Positions 32,721 to 40,286 of a stretch of 64,000 nt of DNA are shown here, one piece after another. Source of the DNA: Gammaproteobacteria bacterium. Its GTDB lineage: Bacteria; Pseudomonadota; Gammaproteobacteria; Acidithiobacillales; Acidithiobacillaceae. Positions within the stretch are counted from its first letter, which is position 1. Each line of letters opens with the position of its first letter. The notes under the pieces are model-generated. The model was given only the letters and a program-made list of their open reading frames with translations, had not been told where the DNA came from and made no database searches. The position numbers were made by a program, and so were the translations under genes. Location: contig JAMCRJ010000013.1 in assembly GCA_023381645.1 (NCBI GenBank), positions 47,908 to 111,907 on the forward strand, read 5' to 3'.

Positions 32721-35700
32721 CCTTGTCCCGCCAGTAGTGGTCCGGTATCGGCTTCAAAATGATCTCCCGCAGCATTTGCGCGTATTCATCACCAGGGTGA
32801 TGCCGATTTTTGTGCAGACCCGTGAGGATTTTTTCTGCGGCTTGCGCCGAATCGCAGCGATGGCGGTCCATGACGCGGATGGTGTCGAGCAGGGCTTCCC
32901 CGTCCGGGCCGTCGCCGCGCCCCGGCATGGCGGCCTCGCGGCGGCGGATACGGTCGCCACGCCGTCGCGCCTCGCCCTGAATGGCTTCCTGGGAGCGCAG
33001 CATCCAAAGCTGTTCCAGTTCGATGAGTTGCTCTTGCGAAGCGTTGACATTCGGGCGTAAAGCGTTTTCTGTTATGCAGTCAACGACCTGCTTCCAGTTG
33101 GCATGGCGGATACCTTTGCCTTTGTCGCTTTGCTCTTTCGCCAAACGGTCGATGTTGCGGAAGCTGGGCCGTAGCCCGGATTCGATGGCGAATTGCACCA
33201 GTTCGGCCACCCGCTCGACGGCGCGATCGTGGACCTGCCGTTGGGCATTGTGGTGACCGCCGAAGCTCTCGACGACGAGGCCGAACAGCGGAAGCACGGG
33301 AAGGTTCGTGCGCAGGTTCACCGTGAGTTGTACGCCGGGACGGCGGGCGGCGCGTAGGCGGCCCACGGCCTGAACGATCTCGATGGTGTGGTATTCGCGG
33401 ATGAAATAGGCGAAGTCCGGGTTATCCTTGGGGAGATTGCAGGAAGTTTCCGATCCCGGCAGATAGCTGATCCCGACATACTGGTGCTCCCAGGGATCGT
33501 CCTCGCGGGCGGGTTGCCAGTCGAGCTTGTAGAGTCTGCGGGTCGCCTCGTAGAGCATCCAGTATTGGTGCTGAGGCAGCGTTTGCAGACCCAGGATTTC
33601 CTGATAAGTCACCTTTTCCCAGCGATTGTGGCCTTCGTGGTCCAGATGCCAGTGTCCAGTAAACACATGGGGAAAGGTTTCGACGGGCAAGGCGTCCTGG
33701 TAGCGTTTTTTCATCAGGGCTGCCGCGTTCTCGGGCAGGGCCTCCAGGATGTCCACCGCGTCGCGCAGGGTTTCCGTTGGTTGCCGTTGCAGGGCTGTGG
33801 CGGACCAGTCGCGCCCGCGTATCCAGTGGATATGCAGATTGGGCGTGGCCGGGTACGCCTCGACGATTTCCGGTGCGAGGGCTTTCAGGGCGCGGCTGGG
33901 GGTCGCCGTCAGGACGGTAATGTCCTGTTTGCGGGAGTGTTTCATGAGGGCTTCTCCGATTTCCGTGCGTTCAAAGGCGATGGCCGTCCGGTCGTTCCAG
34001 AACAATGTGCCGTTTTGGATGGCGCGAGAGAGGCGATCCAGCAGGACCGGCCCGCGATGCTTGCGGCTGTCGCCCGCGATCCGGTAAATCCGCTCAAAGA
34101 TCGTGACGTAGCTGAAATGCTTCCATTGCTCCACGAGCGCATGAAACTCGCTCCAATCGGGCTTTCCCGGCAGTGGCGGGATCTCGCCGTTCTTCCAGCC
34201 GGTGAGCATCAGGCCCTCGATATGGACGACCCAGGGCATGAGCTTCTGGTAGGCTTCCAGCCGTTCGTCCCGGTTCCCTTCCGCGTAAAAGCGTTGATCG
34301 GTCGAAAAGTTGTAATGGATGCTGAGGCGTAGCTGATAGATGGCTTCCGTGGCCCACTGGTTTTGCCGCAACAGGTCGGGGGCCTCGTCCAACACGATCT
34401 TCTCGCGCAACTTGCCGCCCACCTTGAACAGCATGGGGTCGCCGTTCAGGGCGGCGTGGGTGCTGGCGATGTGCGGCTCCTGATACCAGTGTTCGAGGCG
34501 TTGCATCATGTGCTTGCAGAGCGGCGCTCCCGTATCCTGTCCCTTTTTGCCGCTGGTCAAGCTATACAGGGTGGCGAGGCCGCTCGGGCATTCGGCATTG
34601 CAGAATTGGGCGACGGGAAACCCCAGGGCGCTGATGACCGATGCGGGCGGCAAATCCTCCGAGGCGACATGGCAGAGGGTTTCCGGGGGCGCTTCTCCCT
34701 TGGTGTCGAAGTACACCCGGCAATACCGCTCCGGTTGCGCCAGCACGGTTTCGGGGCTGACGCCCAGCAAGGGGCTGGCGCCTTGCAAGGGATTCGCTTT
34801 GCCGCAGCTTGCGGAATTGAGGCATTGTGAACAGTTCCCGGCGCACCGGGTCATGGTTTCGGCCCGGCTGTGGTGTTCCTGGGTATCGGGGTCCAGGTTG
34901 CGGGCCAGGGCGTTGCGGCCCTCGCGGGTCGGAGCGCAGATCAGGACGCTGGACGGCGCGTTGGGCGCGAGTTCGGCCAGGGCATGACTTTTCCCCACTC
35001 CCGTACCGACCGCGTAGATTTTGCGCTTGCCGGTTCCTGGTGCATTCAGGTCCGCATCGAGGTTTTGCCGGATCTCGTCGGCCAGGGCGTTCGGAGATTG
35101 GTTGCTCCACTGGCGCATCGGATGGTCCGGGTGGAGCAGGGTATTCGCCGTCAGGTGGAAGGGCGGCAGGGCTTTCCGTTGTTCCGGGGATAGATCGTTG
35201 GCGTCCAGTTTCCCGGTGATGGGATCGAAGGGCGTTTTGCCGTCTGGCCGGATCAGATAGAGCGCCGTGCTTCCCAACTTGGGCAACCAGCGGGCGGCCA
35301 GGGCGAGGATGGCCTGGAGGCCCCTGCCGTGCGGCTCCAGGTCCGGGCAGAGGATGATCCGCTCATACCGCTTGACGAGTTCGAGATGGGCGAAGTTGAC
35401 AAGGCTCATGGCCGCGATCCGGTCGGCTGGCCCCTGGTGGGGCGGCGCGGACAAGGTGCTTTCCAGACCTTCCCCGATGATGAGGGTCAGCGCTCCGGGT
35501 TCCCGGTGATAGAACACCCGGCCTTTCTGGGGCAGTCCTGCCGGGTAGTGGCGATGGATTTTCTGGCCTTTTGCGTCCAGCCATGTTTCCTGCCAAGCGC
35601 GTTCATCGTGTTTCGCGGGATTGCGCAGGGGGGTGATCAGGACGGCTTTCACGTCCCGGTCCAGGATGGCGCGGGCTTCCTTGCCTAGATGATGGTCGAT

Positions 35701-36288
35701 GGTGGTGTGCGAAAAGAGCAGGTCCGGGAACGGCCCGGTCAACCGGCGATGCTCCTGGAGATAGCGCAGGACCAGGGCGCGGGTGGCGATGATGCCGTCC
35801 ACGGTCTGATGATGGGAAAACGGGCTTGCCATCGGGGGATGCTTGCGGGCGTGATCGAGGCGCTTTTCCAGCAGCGGCCCATCCACCGGGTACACATCGT
35901 AGGTGAGGGTATGGTCCGGCTCGCCAAAAGAAAGCACTTCCAGTTGACGGCGATGGAGTGTTTTGTATTCCGCCTTTTTGCCGCGCAGGGTTTCGTAATA
36001 CTCGCGGCTGCGATCCCGGATTTTGCGTTGTCCGCGCCGCGATCCGGAGAAAAACACGCCCAGGTCGTTGAAGGTCTGGCGCAGGTTGCCGCAGACCGAA
36101 CAATGGGCATGGGTCCAACCGCGCTCGTCCTGGGCGATCCAGGCCGAAGGGTTTTTATCGTCATGAGCGGGACAAAGGAAAGTGGCCTTGCGTGATCCTG
36201 CCCGGCGAAACTTTTGGACAAGCGGCTGGATCTCGGCAGCGATTTCTTCAAAGGATTTATGGCTTGACACGAATTGAATAACTGACAT
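32701..36288 (-). CDS. Primase-helicase fusion (CHC2-like zinc finger, Toprim, P-loop helicase)
   Basis: 1195 aa from ATG 36288 (AGGAG upstream). Zinc finger FLCPAHDDKNPS...HCSVCG at about residues 37-67. Toprim motif LTLIIGEGLEST near residue 275, with ILCPDLEPHG after it. Walker A GTGVGKS at about 430, CAPTREGRN (motif Ia) and later IVEAVGRLRAARRPG-type Arg finger near 970. Cys cluster CAGNCSQCLNSASCG near 490. Resembles large conjugative primase-helicases; it may load in the recipient or replicate the excised element. One dispersed box and a coding repeat lie inside the frame. Confidence 0.78.
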   Translation of the reverse strand: MSVIQFVSSHKSFEEIAAEIQPLVQKFRRAGSRKATFLCPAHDDKNPSAWIAQDERGWTHAHCSVCGNLRQTFNDLGVFFSGSRRGQRKIRDRSREYYETLRGKKAEYKTLHRRQLEVLSFGEPDHTLTYDVYPVDGPLLEKRLDHARKHPPMASPFSHHQTVDGIIATRALVLRYLQEHRRLTGPFPDLLFSHTTIDHHLGKEARAILDRDVKAVLITPLRNPAKHDERAWQETWLDAKGQKIHRHYPAGLPQKGRVFYHREPGALTLIIGEGLESTLSAPPHQGPADRIAAMSLVNFAHLELVKRYERIILCPDLEPHGRGLQAILALAARWLPKLGSTALYLIRPDGKTPFDPITGKLDANDLSPEQRKALPPFHLTANTLLHPDHPMRQWSNQSPNALADEIRQNLDADLNAPGTGKRKIYAVGTGVGKSHALAELAPNAPSSVLICAPTREGRNALARNLDPDTQEHHSRAETMTRCAGNCSQCLNSASCGKANPLQGASPLLGVSPETVLAQPERYCRVYFDTKGEAPPETLCHVASEDLPPASVISALGFPVAQFCNAECPSGLATLYSLTSGKKGQDTGAPLCKHMMQRLEHWYQEPHIASTHAALNGDPMLFKVGGKLREKIVLDEAPDLLRQNQWATEAIYQLRLSIHYNFSTDQRFYAEGNRDERLEAYQKLMPWVVHIEGLMLTGWKNGEIPPLPGKPDWSEFHALVEQWKHFSYVTIFERIYRIAGDSRKHRGPVLLDRLSRAIQNGTLFWNDRTAIAFERTEIGEALMKHSRKQDITVLTATPSRALKALAPEIVEAYPATPNLHIHWIRGRDWSATALQRQPTETLRDAVDILEALPENAAALMKKRYQDALPVETFPHVFTGHWHLDHEGHNRWEKVTYQEILGLQTLPQHQYWMLYEATRRLYKLDWQPAREDDPWEHQYVGISYLPGSETSCNLPKDNPDFAYFIREYHTIEIVQAVGRLRAARRPGVQLTVNLRTNLPVLPLFGLVVESFGGHHNAQRQVHDRAVERVAELVQFAIESGLRPSFRNIDRLAKEQSDKGKGIRHANWKQVVDCITENALRPNVNASQEQLIELEQLWMLRSQEAIQGEARRRGDRIRRREAAMPGRGDGPDGEALLDTIRVMDRHRCDSAQAAEKILTGLHKNRHHPGDEYAQMLREIILKPIPDHYWRDKDAAHAG
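32792..32810 (-). promoter_or_regulatory. Dispersed box inside the primase-helicase 3' end
   Basis: Exact consensus, read as KNRHHPG. It lies 76 nt before ATG 32720, the widest spacing among good copies apart from the plus-strand copy near 41.86 kb. Confidence 0.78.
34765..34792 (-). repeat. Coding repeat in the primase-helicase
   Basis: NPLQGASPLLGVSP segment; two diverged units in a loop after the Cys cluster. Confidence 0.7.
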
Positions 36289-36319
36289 AGTATTTCTCCT
36301 GAATACTGACATATTCCAC

Positions 36320-36366
36320 GGCGCTCGAAAGGGCGCCGTTTTTTTGGCCCCCCCGAAAGGGGGCCA
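36320..36366. terminator. Two GC-rich hairpins after the DUF669 gene
   Basis: GGCGC-TCGAAAGG-GCGCC followed by TTTTTTT, then GGCCCCC-CCGAAA-GGGGGCC. The first is oriented as a plus-strand terminator; the second may punctuate the minus-strand operon between 36373 and the primase start. Confidence 0.5.
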
Positions 36367-36372
36367 AACGGG

Positions 36373-37008
36373 TTACGGACGGAAGCCCGGCGTCCACGCG
36401 GCCTGCTGTTCCTGGGCCTGGGGGGCGGCGGAGGGCACGAAGGCCGGAGCAGCCCCTTGCAGGGCGCCAGCCCCCGCGCCGGGATTAAAACCCGGCTGAC
36501 CCCCCTGTGGGGCGGTCTGCTGGCCCTGTGGAGGGTAACCGGCCTGCTGTCCGCCCTGGGGCGCGAAGGCGGGCTGGCCGCCGCCGGGGCCGTTCTGCTG
36601 GAGGGCGGGGCCGGAGTTGTAGGGCTTCGGGTTGACCGATTCGCTGTACTGCGGGTCGTTTTTCTGCGGGCGCACCGTGACCTGCATCATTTTCCCGACC
36701 AACTGGCTGCTGTCGTCGATGGCCCCCGCGCCGGTGGCGATGGTGATGCTTTTCAACTCCGCTTCGGCAATTTCCCGCGCCTTTTCCGAAGCGTTCCAGA
36801 GGTTCAGGCGCATGGAAGGGGCGTACATGCCCGCGTACTGGCCGTCCATGACCTTGAGCTTGAGTTCGAGGTAGCCCTGGTTGGCGTCGTTTTTGGTCGC
36901 CTTGGCCTCCGCCGATTCGATGCCCACGTTGTGGGTTCCGGGCGGCAGGGTGCCGCTGTTTTCCTTGATGCTGCCGTAGTTCTGATAAAAACCGCTGAGA
37001 TTACCCAT
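36373..37008 (-). CDS. DUF669-like phage ssDNA-binding protein
   Basis: 211 aa from ATG 37008 (AAGGAGC upstream). Residues 1-120 carry the DUF669 pattern: LPPGTHNVGIESAEAKATKNDANQG, LKVMDGQYAGMYAPSMRLNLWN and VGKMMQVTVRPQ. These proteins are OB-fold ssDNA-binding partners of phage recombinases. The remaining 90 residues are a Gly/Pro/Gln-rich tail (GGGQPAFAPQGGQQAGY) with aromatic spacing, like SSB C-terminal tails, ending PGFRP. Confidence 0.75.
   Translation of the reverse strand: MGNLSGFYQNYGSIKENSGTLPPGTHNVGIESAEAKATKNDANQGYLELKLKVMDGQYAGMYAPSMRLNLWNASEKAREIAEAELKSITIATGAGAIDDSSQLVGKMMQVTVRPQKNDPQYSESVNPKPYNSGPALQQNGPGGGQPAFAPQGGQQAGYPPQGQQTAPQGGQPGFNPGAGAGALQGAAPAFVPSAAPQAQEQQAAWTPGFRP
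36452..36475 (-). repeat. Coding repeat in the DUF669-like gene
   Basis: GGGGGCTGGCGCCCTGCAAGG, read as GALQGAAP. Confidence 0.7.
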
Positions 37009-37095
37009 GGTCGTTGCTCCTTTTTTTACCTTGCAAGGTGGGCACCGGACATTGCGCGGACGGGGAGGGTGCCCGACTCCCGGCCCGGCCACTGG

Positions 37096-37953
37096 TTAGT
37101 GACGTATCATGAAGGGTTGCACCCCGGCAGGGGGTTGCGCCCCAGCATGGGGTGGTGCCGAATTTTCCAGTTGCGCCGGAGCAATCGGCTGCGCCGGGGC
37201 GGCGGGTGCCATGCGCTGAAAGGCGGCGAGATAGTTCTGTTCCATTGCCGCCCAGGACAGGGGGAGCGTCGGCGGCATGTTGAATCGGTTTTTGCTCCAG
37301 TACGCCGGGGAAGCGCCGATTTCCAGCACCCGGTCGCCCATGGCGATGGCGCGGGGAGCGCCCTTGTCGTCGCCCTTGAGGGTCAGCCGTTGGGTGGCGA
37401 AGCCCATGATGTCCGCCCAATCCCGCCACAGGCCCGCCGTCTTTTCGTGCAGTCGCAGGATCGTGCGGTTGTAGCTGCCGTAGACCGGATCGTTGTTGGT
37501 TTTGTTGTTGCTCTGGGCGATGGCGATGGTATGCACCCCGCAATCGTTGACGGCCTGCAACTGGTCGCGGATCTCGGCCCACTTCTGGAGCGCATAGATG
37601 TAGCCCTTGCCGTAGCCGAAATCCTCGATATTCTGTTTGCGGCCCGTCTCGCAGACCTTCTTCCAGACCATTGCCTCCAGCGCGTCCAGGGAGTCGATGA
37701 CCACGCTGTCAAAGGGCCGCTGGCCGGTGCGAAAGCCATTCACCAGTTCGTGCAGGGCTTGCTGCATCTCGTCGCAGGAGCGGATGCGCAACATGGGTAC
37801 GGGAAGCACCCCGATGCCGTCCTCAGCGGCCAGGATCAGGGGGCGCGGCGCACCCGCCGCGAAAGTGGTCTTGCCGATGCCGTTTTCCCCGTGGATGACC
37901 ACCTTGAGGGGGCGCGGCCCGCTGCCTTGCTGAATCCGGTCGAGAATGCTCAT
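37096..37953 (-). CDS. Sak4-like RecA-fold single-strand annealing protein
   Basis: 285 aa. Walker A VVIHGENGIGKTTF at residues 18-31, Walker B FDSVVIDSLDALEAM near 85, and a Gln-containing sensor (IAQSNNKTN near 150). This compact P-loop protein beside a DUF669 gene is the typical Sak4 arrangement of phages. Residues 250-285 (SAPPHAGAQPPAGVQPFM) are encoded by a composite of the two repeat families and are probably dispensable. ATG 37953 has TAGGAGG upstream. Confidence 0.75.
   Translation of the reverse strand: MSILDRIQQGSGPRPLKVVIHGENGIGKTTFAAGAPRPLILAAEDGIGVLPVPMLRIRSCDEMQQALHELVNGFRTGQRPFDSVVIDSLDALEAMVWKKVCETGRKQNIEDFGYGKGYIYALQKWAEIRDQLQAVNDCGVHTIAIAQSNNKTNNDPVYGSYNRTILRLHEKTAGLWRDWADIMGFATQRLTLKGDDKGAPRAIAMGDRVLEIGASPAYWSKNRFNMPPTLPLSWAAMEQNYLAAFQRMAPAAPAQPIAPAQLENSAPPHAGAQPPAGVQPFMIRH
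37113..37165 (-). repeat. Composite repeat array at the sak4-like 3' end
   Basis: AAATTCGGCACCACCCC (box) is followed by two coding-repeat units with CGCAACCCC and TGCAACCC spacers. Order and orientation match the icmB 3' end. Confidence 0.8.
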
Positions 37954-37975
37954 GGTTTCCTCCTATGCTGGACTA

Positions 37976-37994
37976 CCAGGGTGGTGCCGATTTT
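37976..37994 (-). promoter_or_regulatory. Dispersed box upstream of the sak4-like gene
   Basis: Exact consensus followed by CACCCTGGTAGTC. Spacing to ATG is 27 nt. Confidence 0.82.
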
Positions 37995-38019
37995 TGAGCA
38001 GCCCCCTGCGGAGCAGCCG

Positions 38020-38187
38020 CTACGCCGAGATCGCCAATACTTCGCCCAGGCGGTCTACCGGGACGTGCTCGCGCAGGAAGCAAGCCAGTTGTTCCGGGTC
38101 GTTGGGGTCGATGACGCAGGCGGAGTGCTCCGGCTCTGTCATTGGCCGCCATCGTCCAGGGTGATGCCGGTTTTCCGTGTTGCTCAT
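38020..38187 (-). CDS. Small acidic protein (55 aa, or 40 aa)
   Basis: The ATG at 38187 overlaps the CII-like stop as ATGA and gives 55 aa, but its residues 5-11 (ENRHHPG) are box sequence. An in-frame ATG at 38142, 18 nt after the box, gives a 40-aa protein (MTEPEHSACVIDPND) that fits the pattern of other genes. The region around DPEQLACFLREHV is acidic and helical. Function unknown. Confidence 0.5.
   Translation of the reverse strand: MSNTENRHHPGRWRPMTEPEHSACVIDPNDPEQLACFLREHVPVDRLGEVLAISA
38156..38174 (-). promoter_or_regulatory. Dispersed box before or within 38020-38187
   Basis: AAAACCGGCATCACCCTGG, one mismatch. 18 nt before ATG 38142, the shortest spacing. Confidence 0.75.
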
Positions 38188-38483
38188 GCCCGCTCCGCGA
38201 CGCGCTGTTTGAGGGAAGCAATGCCGCGCTCGGCCATGAACAGCAGGGCGGTATATTCTTCCTCGGTGGTGGTGATGAGATTGCTTTGCAGCATCTCGAC
38301 CAGTTGCAGGTTCAGTCCATCCAGCAGCAGCGGCAGGCGGTTCAGCGTAATGCCGGACTCCCCGGCGACGATCCGCGACATTTGCGAGTTCGAGACCCCC
38401 ATGTGGTTTGCCAGGACCGCTTGCGTGACCTGGGCGATGCGCCGATAGAGGATGGCCATCATGTCCCGCTCTGCCCCGATCAT
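38184..38483 (-). CDS. Lambda CII-like transcription activator
   Basis: 99 aa from ATG 38483. YRRIAQVTQAVLANHMGVSNSQMSRIVAGESGITLNRLPLLLDGL matches the CII helix-turn-helix fold, followed by a helical tetramerisation-like segment. It overlaps the Cro-like gene by ATGA. In phages CII activates repressor-establishment and integrase promoters; the target here is not identified. Confidence 0.68.
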   Translation of the reverse strand: MIGAERDMMAILYRRIAQVTQAVLANHMGVSNSQMSRIVAGESGITLNRLPLLLDGLNLQLVEMLQSNLITTTEEEYTALLFMAERGIASLKQRVAERA

Positions 38484-38704
38484 TTCCGTTCCATCCCTTG
38501 CGGCGACGTGGGACGCTCCCAGAGGTCGGGGCGCAGCTCCCAACGGGGGATCGCGCCTTGGGTGGCTTGTTCGATGCGAACGGCGGTCTCCGCTCCGATA
38601 CGGCGACGACCAGAAAGCCACTGATAGATCATGCCGGGGGTGACGCCGAGAGAACGCGCCAAGGTGGCTTGGGTATGCAGTTGACAGTATTGCTGGAGAT
38701 TCAT
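38480..38704 (-). CDS. Cro/YdaS-like regulator
   Basis: 74 aa. QATLARSLGVTPGMIYQWLSGRRRI is a helix-turn-helix of the Cro (YdaS) type. There is no ribosome-binding site: the ATG is 7 nt after a TACTCT -10, so the mRNA should begin at the start codon. Divergent from the S24 repressor; together they form a lambda-style switch. Confidence 0.75.
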   Translation of the reverse strand: MNLQQYCQLHTQATLARSLGVTPGMIYQWLSGRRRIGAETAVRIEQATQGAIPRWELRPDLWERPTSPQGMERK

Positions 38705-38710
38705 GCAGCA

Positions 38711-38739
38711 AGAGTAGCCACAGCTATTCTATGTGTCAA
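38711..38739 (-). promoter_or_regulatory. cro promoter, leaderless
   Basis: On the minus strand TTGACA, 17 nt, TACTCT, then TGCTGC and ATG. The spacing predicts transcription starting at the A of the cro ATG. Confidence 0.72.
38715..38726. promoter_or_regulatory. Operator 1 (TAGC-N4-GCTA)
   Basis: TAGCCACAGCTA, in the spacer of the cro promoter, so binding would block cro. Confidence 0.72.
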
Positions 38740-38751
38740 TAGCACAAGCGC
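38740..38751. promoter_or_regulatory. Operator 2 (imperfect)
   Basis: TAGCACAAGCGC, one good half-site and one weak, between the other two. Confidence 0.5.
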
Positions 38752-38764
38752 ATATCGGTTTGTG

Positions 38765-38776
38765 TAGCATTTGCTA
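38765..38776. promoter_or_regulatory. Operator 3 (TAGC-N4-GCTA)
   Basis: TAGCATTTGCTA ends 2 nt before the ATG at 38779 and overlaps a TATCAT that could be the -10 for a start at ATG 38788. Confidence 0.7.
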
Positions 38777-38778
38777 TC

Positions 38779-39462
38779 ATGCAGCCTATGGAGAAAGACA
38801 AATTGAAAGAATTGCGGCACAGGAACCTGTTGATGCTCATGCAGGAGGCGCGGTTGCGCGGTTTGAGCGACGCAGATATGGCGTCTCGATGGGGTGTTCC
38901 TGATGCGTTGGTCAGTCAGTGGAAAACCAAGCGCCGGGGGATAGGCGAACAGAGCGCGAGAAAAATCGAGCAAAACTCCAGTTTGGTTCCTTATGCACTA
39001 GATCGTGAAGATTTTGAGATTGCCCGGTATAAACTTGGTGTCGGGGCTCCCGATTCAGTTGTTGCTGGCCCGGATATTGTTGTTTACTATCCGATATTAG
39101 GTCACGTTCCGGCAGGTGATCCAAAGTTGTGTATTGAACACGCAAGGCAATCCAAGGATACGGAATATATCGGTGTATCAAAGAATTACGGAAAAAATGC
39201 GTTTTTCTTGCGGGTTTCTGGAGACAGTATGTTACCCATACTCCCTCATGGATCATTGGTCTTGGTGGACCCCGATTGGGAGCCAGCGCACAACGAAATC
39301 GTTGTGGTTCGTGACGGCCAGGATGAAGGCACGGTTAAGCGATTAAAAAGCGACGGCGGGCAGTGGTACTTAGTGCCGGAAAACGAGCGTTATCCTATTC
39401 GGCCTTTGGGGGACGCAACGATTGTGGGTATAGTCGTGATGTCCGTTCAGCAATATCACTAG
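38779..39462 (+). CDS. S24-family (LexA/CI-like) repressor
   Basis: 227 aa. N-terminal helix-turn-helix (LSDADMASRWGVPDALVSQWK). The S24 protease domain has an Ala112-Gly113 cleavage site (HVPAGDP), Ser150 in SGDSM and Lys187 in EGTVKRL. RecA-stimulated self-cleavage would derepress the element during the SOS response. No Shine-Dalgarno precedes ATG 38779 or the internal ATG 38788, so leaderless translation is likely. It probably binds the TAGC-N4-GCTA sites. Confidence 0.85.
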   Translation: MQPMEKDKLKELRHRNLLMLMQEARLRGLSDADMASRWGVPDALVSQWKTKRRGIGEQSARKIEQNSSLVPYALDREDFEIARYKLGVGAPDSVVAGPDIVVYYPILGHVPAGDPKLCIEHARQSKDTEYIGVSKNYGKNAFFLRVSGDSMLPILPHGSLVLVDPDWEPAHNEIVVVRDGQDEGTVKRLKSDGGQWYLVPENERYPIRPLGDATIVGIVVMSVQQYH

Positions 39463-39475
39463 ATACCTATATGGT

Positions 39476-39499
39476 ATAACTTATAAGACAATAAGTTAT
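39476..39499 (+). terminator. Repressor terminator
   Basis: A 9-bp AT-only stem ATAACTTAT / ATAAGTTAT with a 6-nt loop, followed by TTTTTATT. Confidence 0.6.
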
Positions 39500-39515
39500 T
39501 TTTATTAAAATAAAA

Positions 39516-39527
39516 TAGCAGAAGCTA
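39516..39527. promoter_or_regulatory. Operator 4 (TAGC-N4-GCTA) of the accessory operon
   Basis: TAGCAGAAGCTA abuts the -35 of the promoter below; binding would block it. Confidence 0.72.
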
Positions 39528-39556
39528 TTGAACATAGAGAAAGCTAGTGGTATTCT
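39528..39556 (+). promoter_or_regulatory. Promoter of the 39.6-50.9 kb operon
   Basis: TTGAAC, 17 nt, TATTCT: strong sigma-70-type spacing, with operator 4 directly upstream. Confidence 0.68.
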
Positions 39557-39583
39557 TACTCCATCGACACAGCGATGGAGTAA
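39556..39583 (+). promoter_or_regulatory. 28-bp inverted repeat over -10 to Shine-Dalgarno
   Basis: TTACTCCATCG and CGATGGAGTAA flank ACACAG. The right arm holds the GGAG that serves ATG 39589, so the RNA hairpin would hide it; the DNA repeat could also be an operator. Confidence 0.65.
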
Positions 39584-39588
39584 GCCTC

Positions 39589-39810
39589 ATGTACGACTTC
39601 CATTCTTTCTCCCCCCTCCCTGGCGATCGGTTCCCCGCTTGCCGATCCAATCTCTCGATGGCGACCCCGGTTCCTGAGCGGATGCAGGATCGTACCGGGC
39701 GGGTGTACCGCTATGTCGGTCCCATGATGGGGTCGGCGCTGGCTTCCGGTCAGATTCGCTTGTTCCCCGGTCATATCTACGCTCTCGAAGGGGACAACCA
39801 TGCACATTGA
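39589..39810 (+). CDS. Hypothetical protein (73 aa), first gene of the accessory operon
   Basis: ATG 39589 with GGAG eight nt upstream, inside the inverted repeat. TPVPERMQDRTGRVYRYVGPMMG, then a basic loop and LFPGHIYALEGD. It resembles small phage or plasmid beta-strand proteins but no family is recognised. Confidence 0.55.
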   Translation: MYDFHSFSPLPGDRFPACRSNLSMATPVPERMQDRTGRVYRYVGPMMGSALASGQIRLFPGHIYALEGDNHAH

Positions 39811-40018
39811 GATCGTGGGCGCTGATCTGCCGCTGGCAGAGGTAACAAGGGTCGTGCGGCGTATGGCCGAGGAATTGGGTTGGGAAGCGCATTGGGACGG
39901 TGAGCGGTTTCAGGTGCGCCAGGGAGGGTGTCATGAAGATGGTCTGGATGCTGTTCATGCTGATGGTGGCCGTGAAGGCGACGGTGGCCATCACCGAGCG
40001 CCCGCGTCCCCTGTTTGA
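39800..40018 (+). CDS. Hypothetical protein (72 aa, tail uncertain)
   Basis: ATG 39800 overlaps the previous gene. The first 45 residues (HIEIVGADLPLAEVTRVVRRMAEELG) form a ferredoxin-like strand-helix pattern. The last 25 residues overlap the next gene and are low in complexity, so the true end may be earlier. Confidence 0.4.
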   Translation: MHIEIVGADLPLAEVTRVVRRMAEELGWEAHWDGERFQVRQGGCHEDGLDAVHADGGREGDGGHHRAPASPV

Positions 40019-40286
40019 CGCGCTGCATGAATCTGGCGAGGCGCGGGAAGTGGCCGAGCGGACCCGTATGGAGGTCGCCTTTTTCGTCGAGGCCGTGGAG
40101 CGGATACAACGGGCGGCCTTCGTCTGGATGACGCGGATCGCAGGAGGTCGAAATGGAACTGCCCACGGATATTCCCCGTTGGAATCCGGCCATGGCCGAA
40201 GCTTTTCAGAAAGGAATGGCGGCACGCCAAAATGGACAGTCCATTACGGATTGTCCATACAGTGCTATGGCAGCGTTCACAGCTAA
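39933..40286 (+). CDS. Hypothetical protein with N-terminal hydrophobic helix
   Basis: Starts MKMVWMLFMLMVAVKATVAI after AGGGAGG. One signal-anchor helix, then an acidic helix (EVAERTRMEVAFFVEAVERIQ). The final 45 residues overlap the RMF-like gene in another frame, a possible frameshift or just a long overlap. Confidence 0.4.
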   Translation: MKMVWMLFMLMVAVKATVAITERPRPLFDALHESGEAREVAERTRMEVAFFVEAVERIQRAAFVWMTRIAGGRNGTAHGYSPLESGHGRSFSERNGGTPKWTVHYGLSIQCYGSVHS

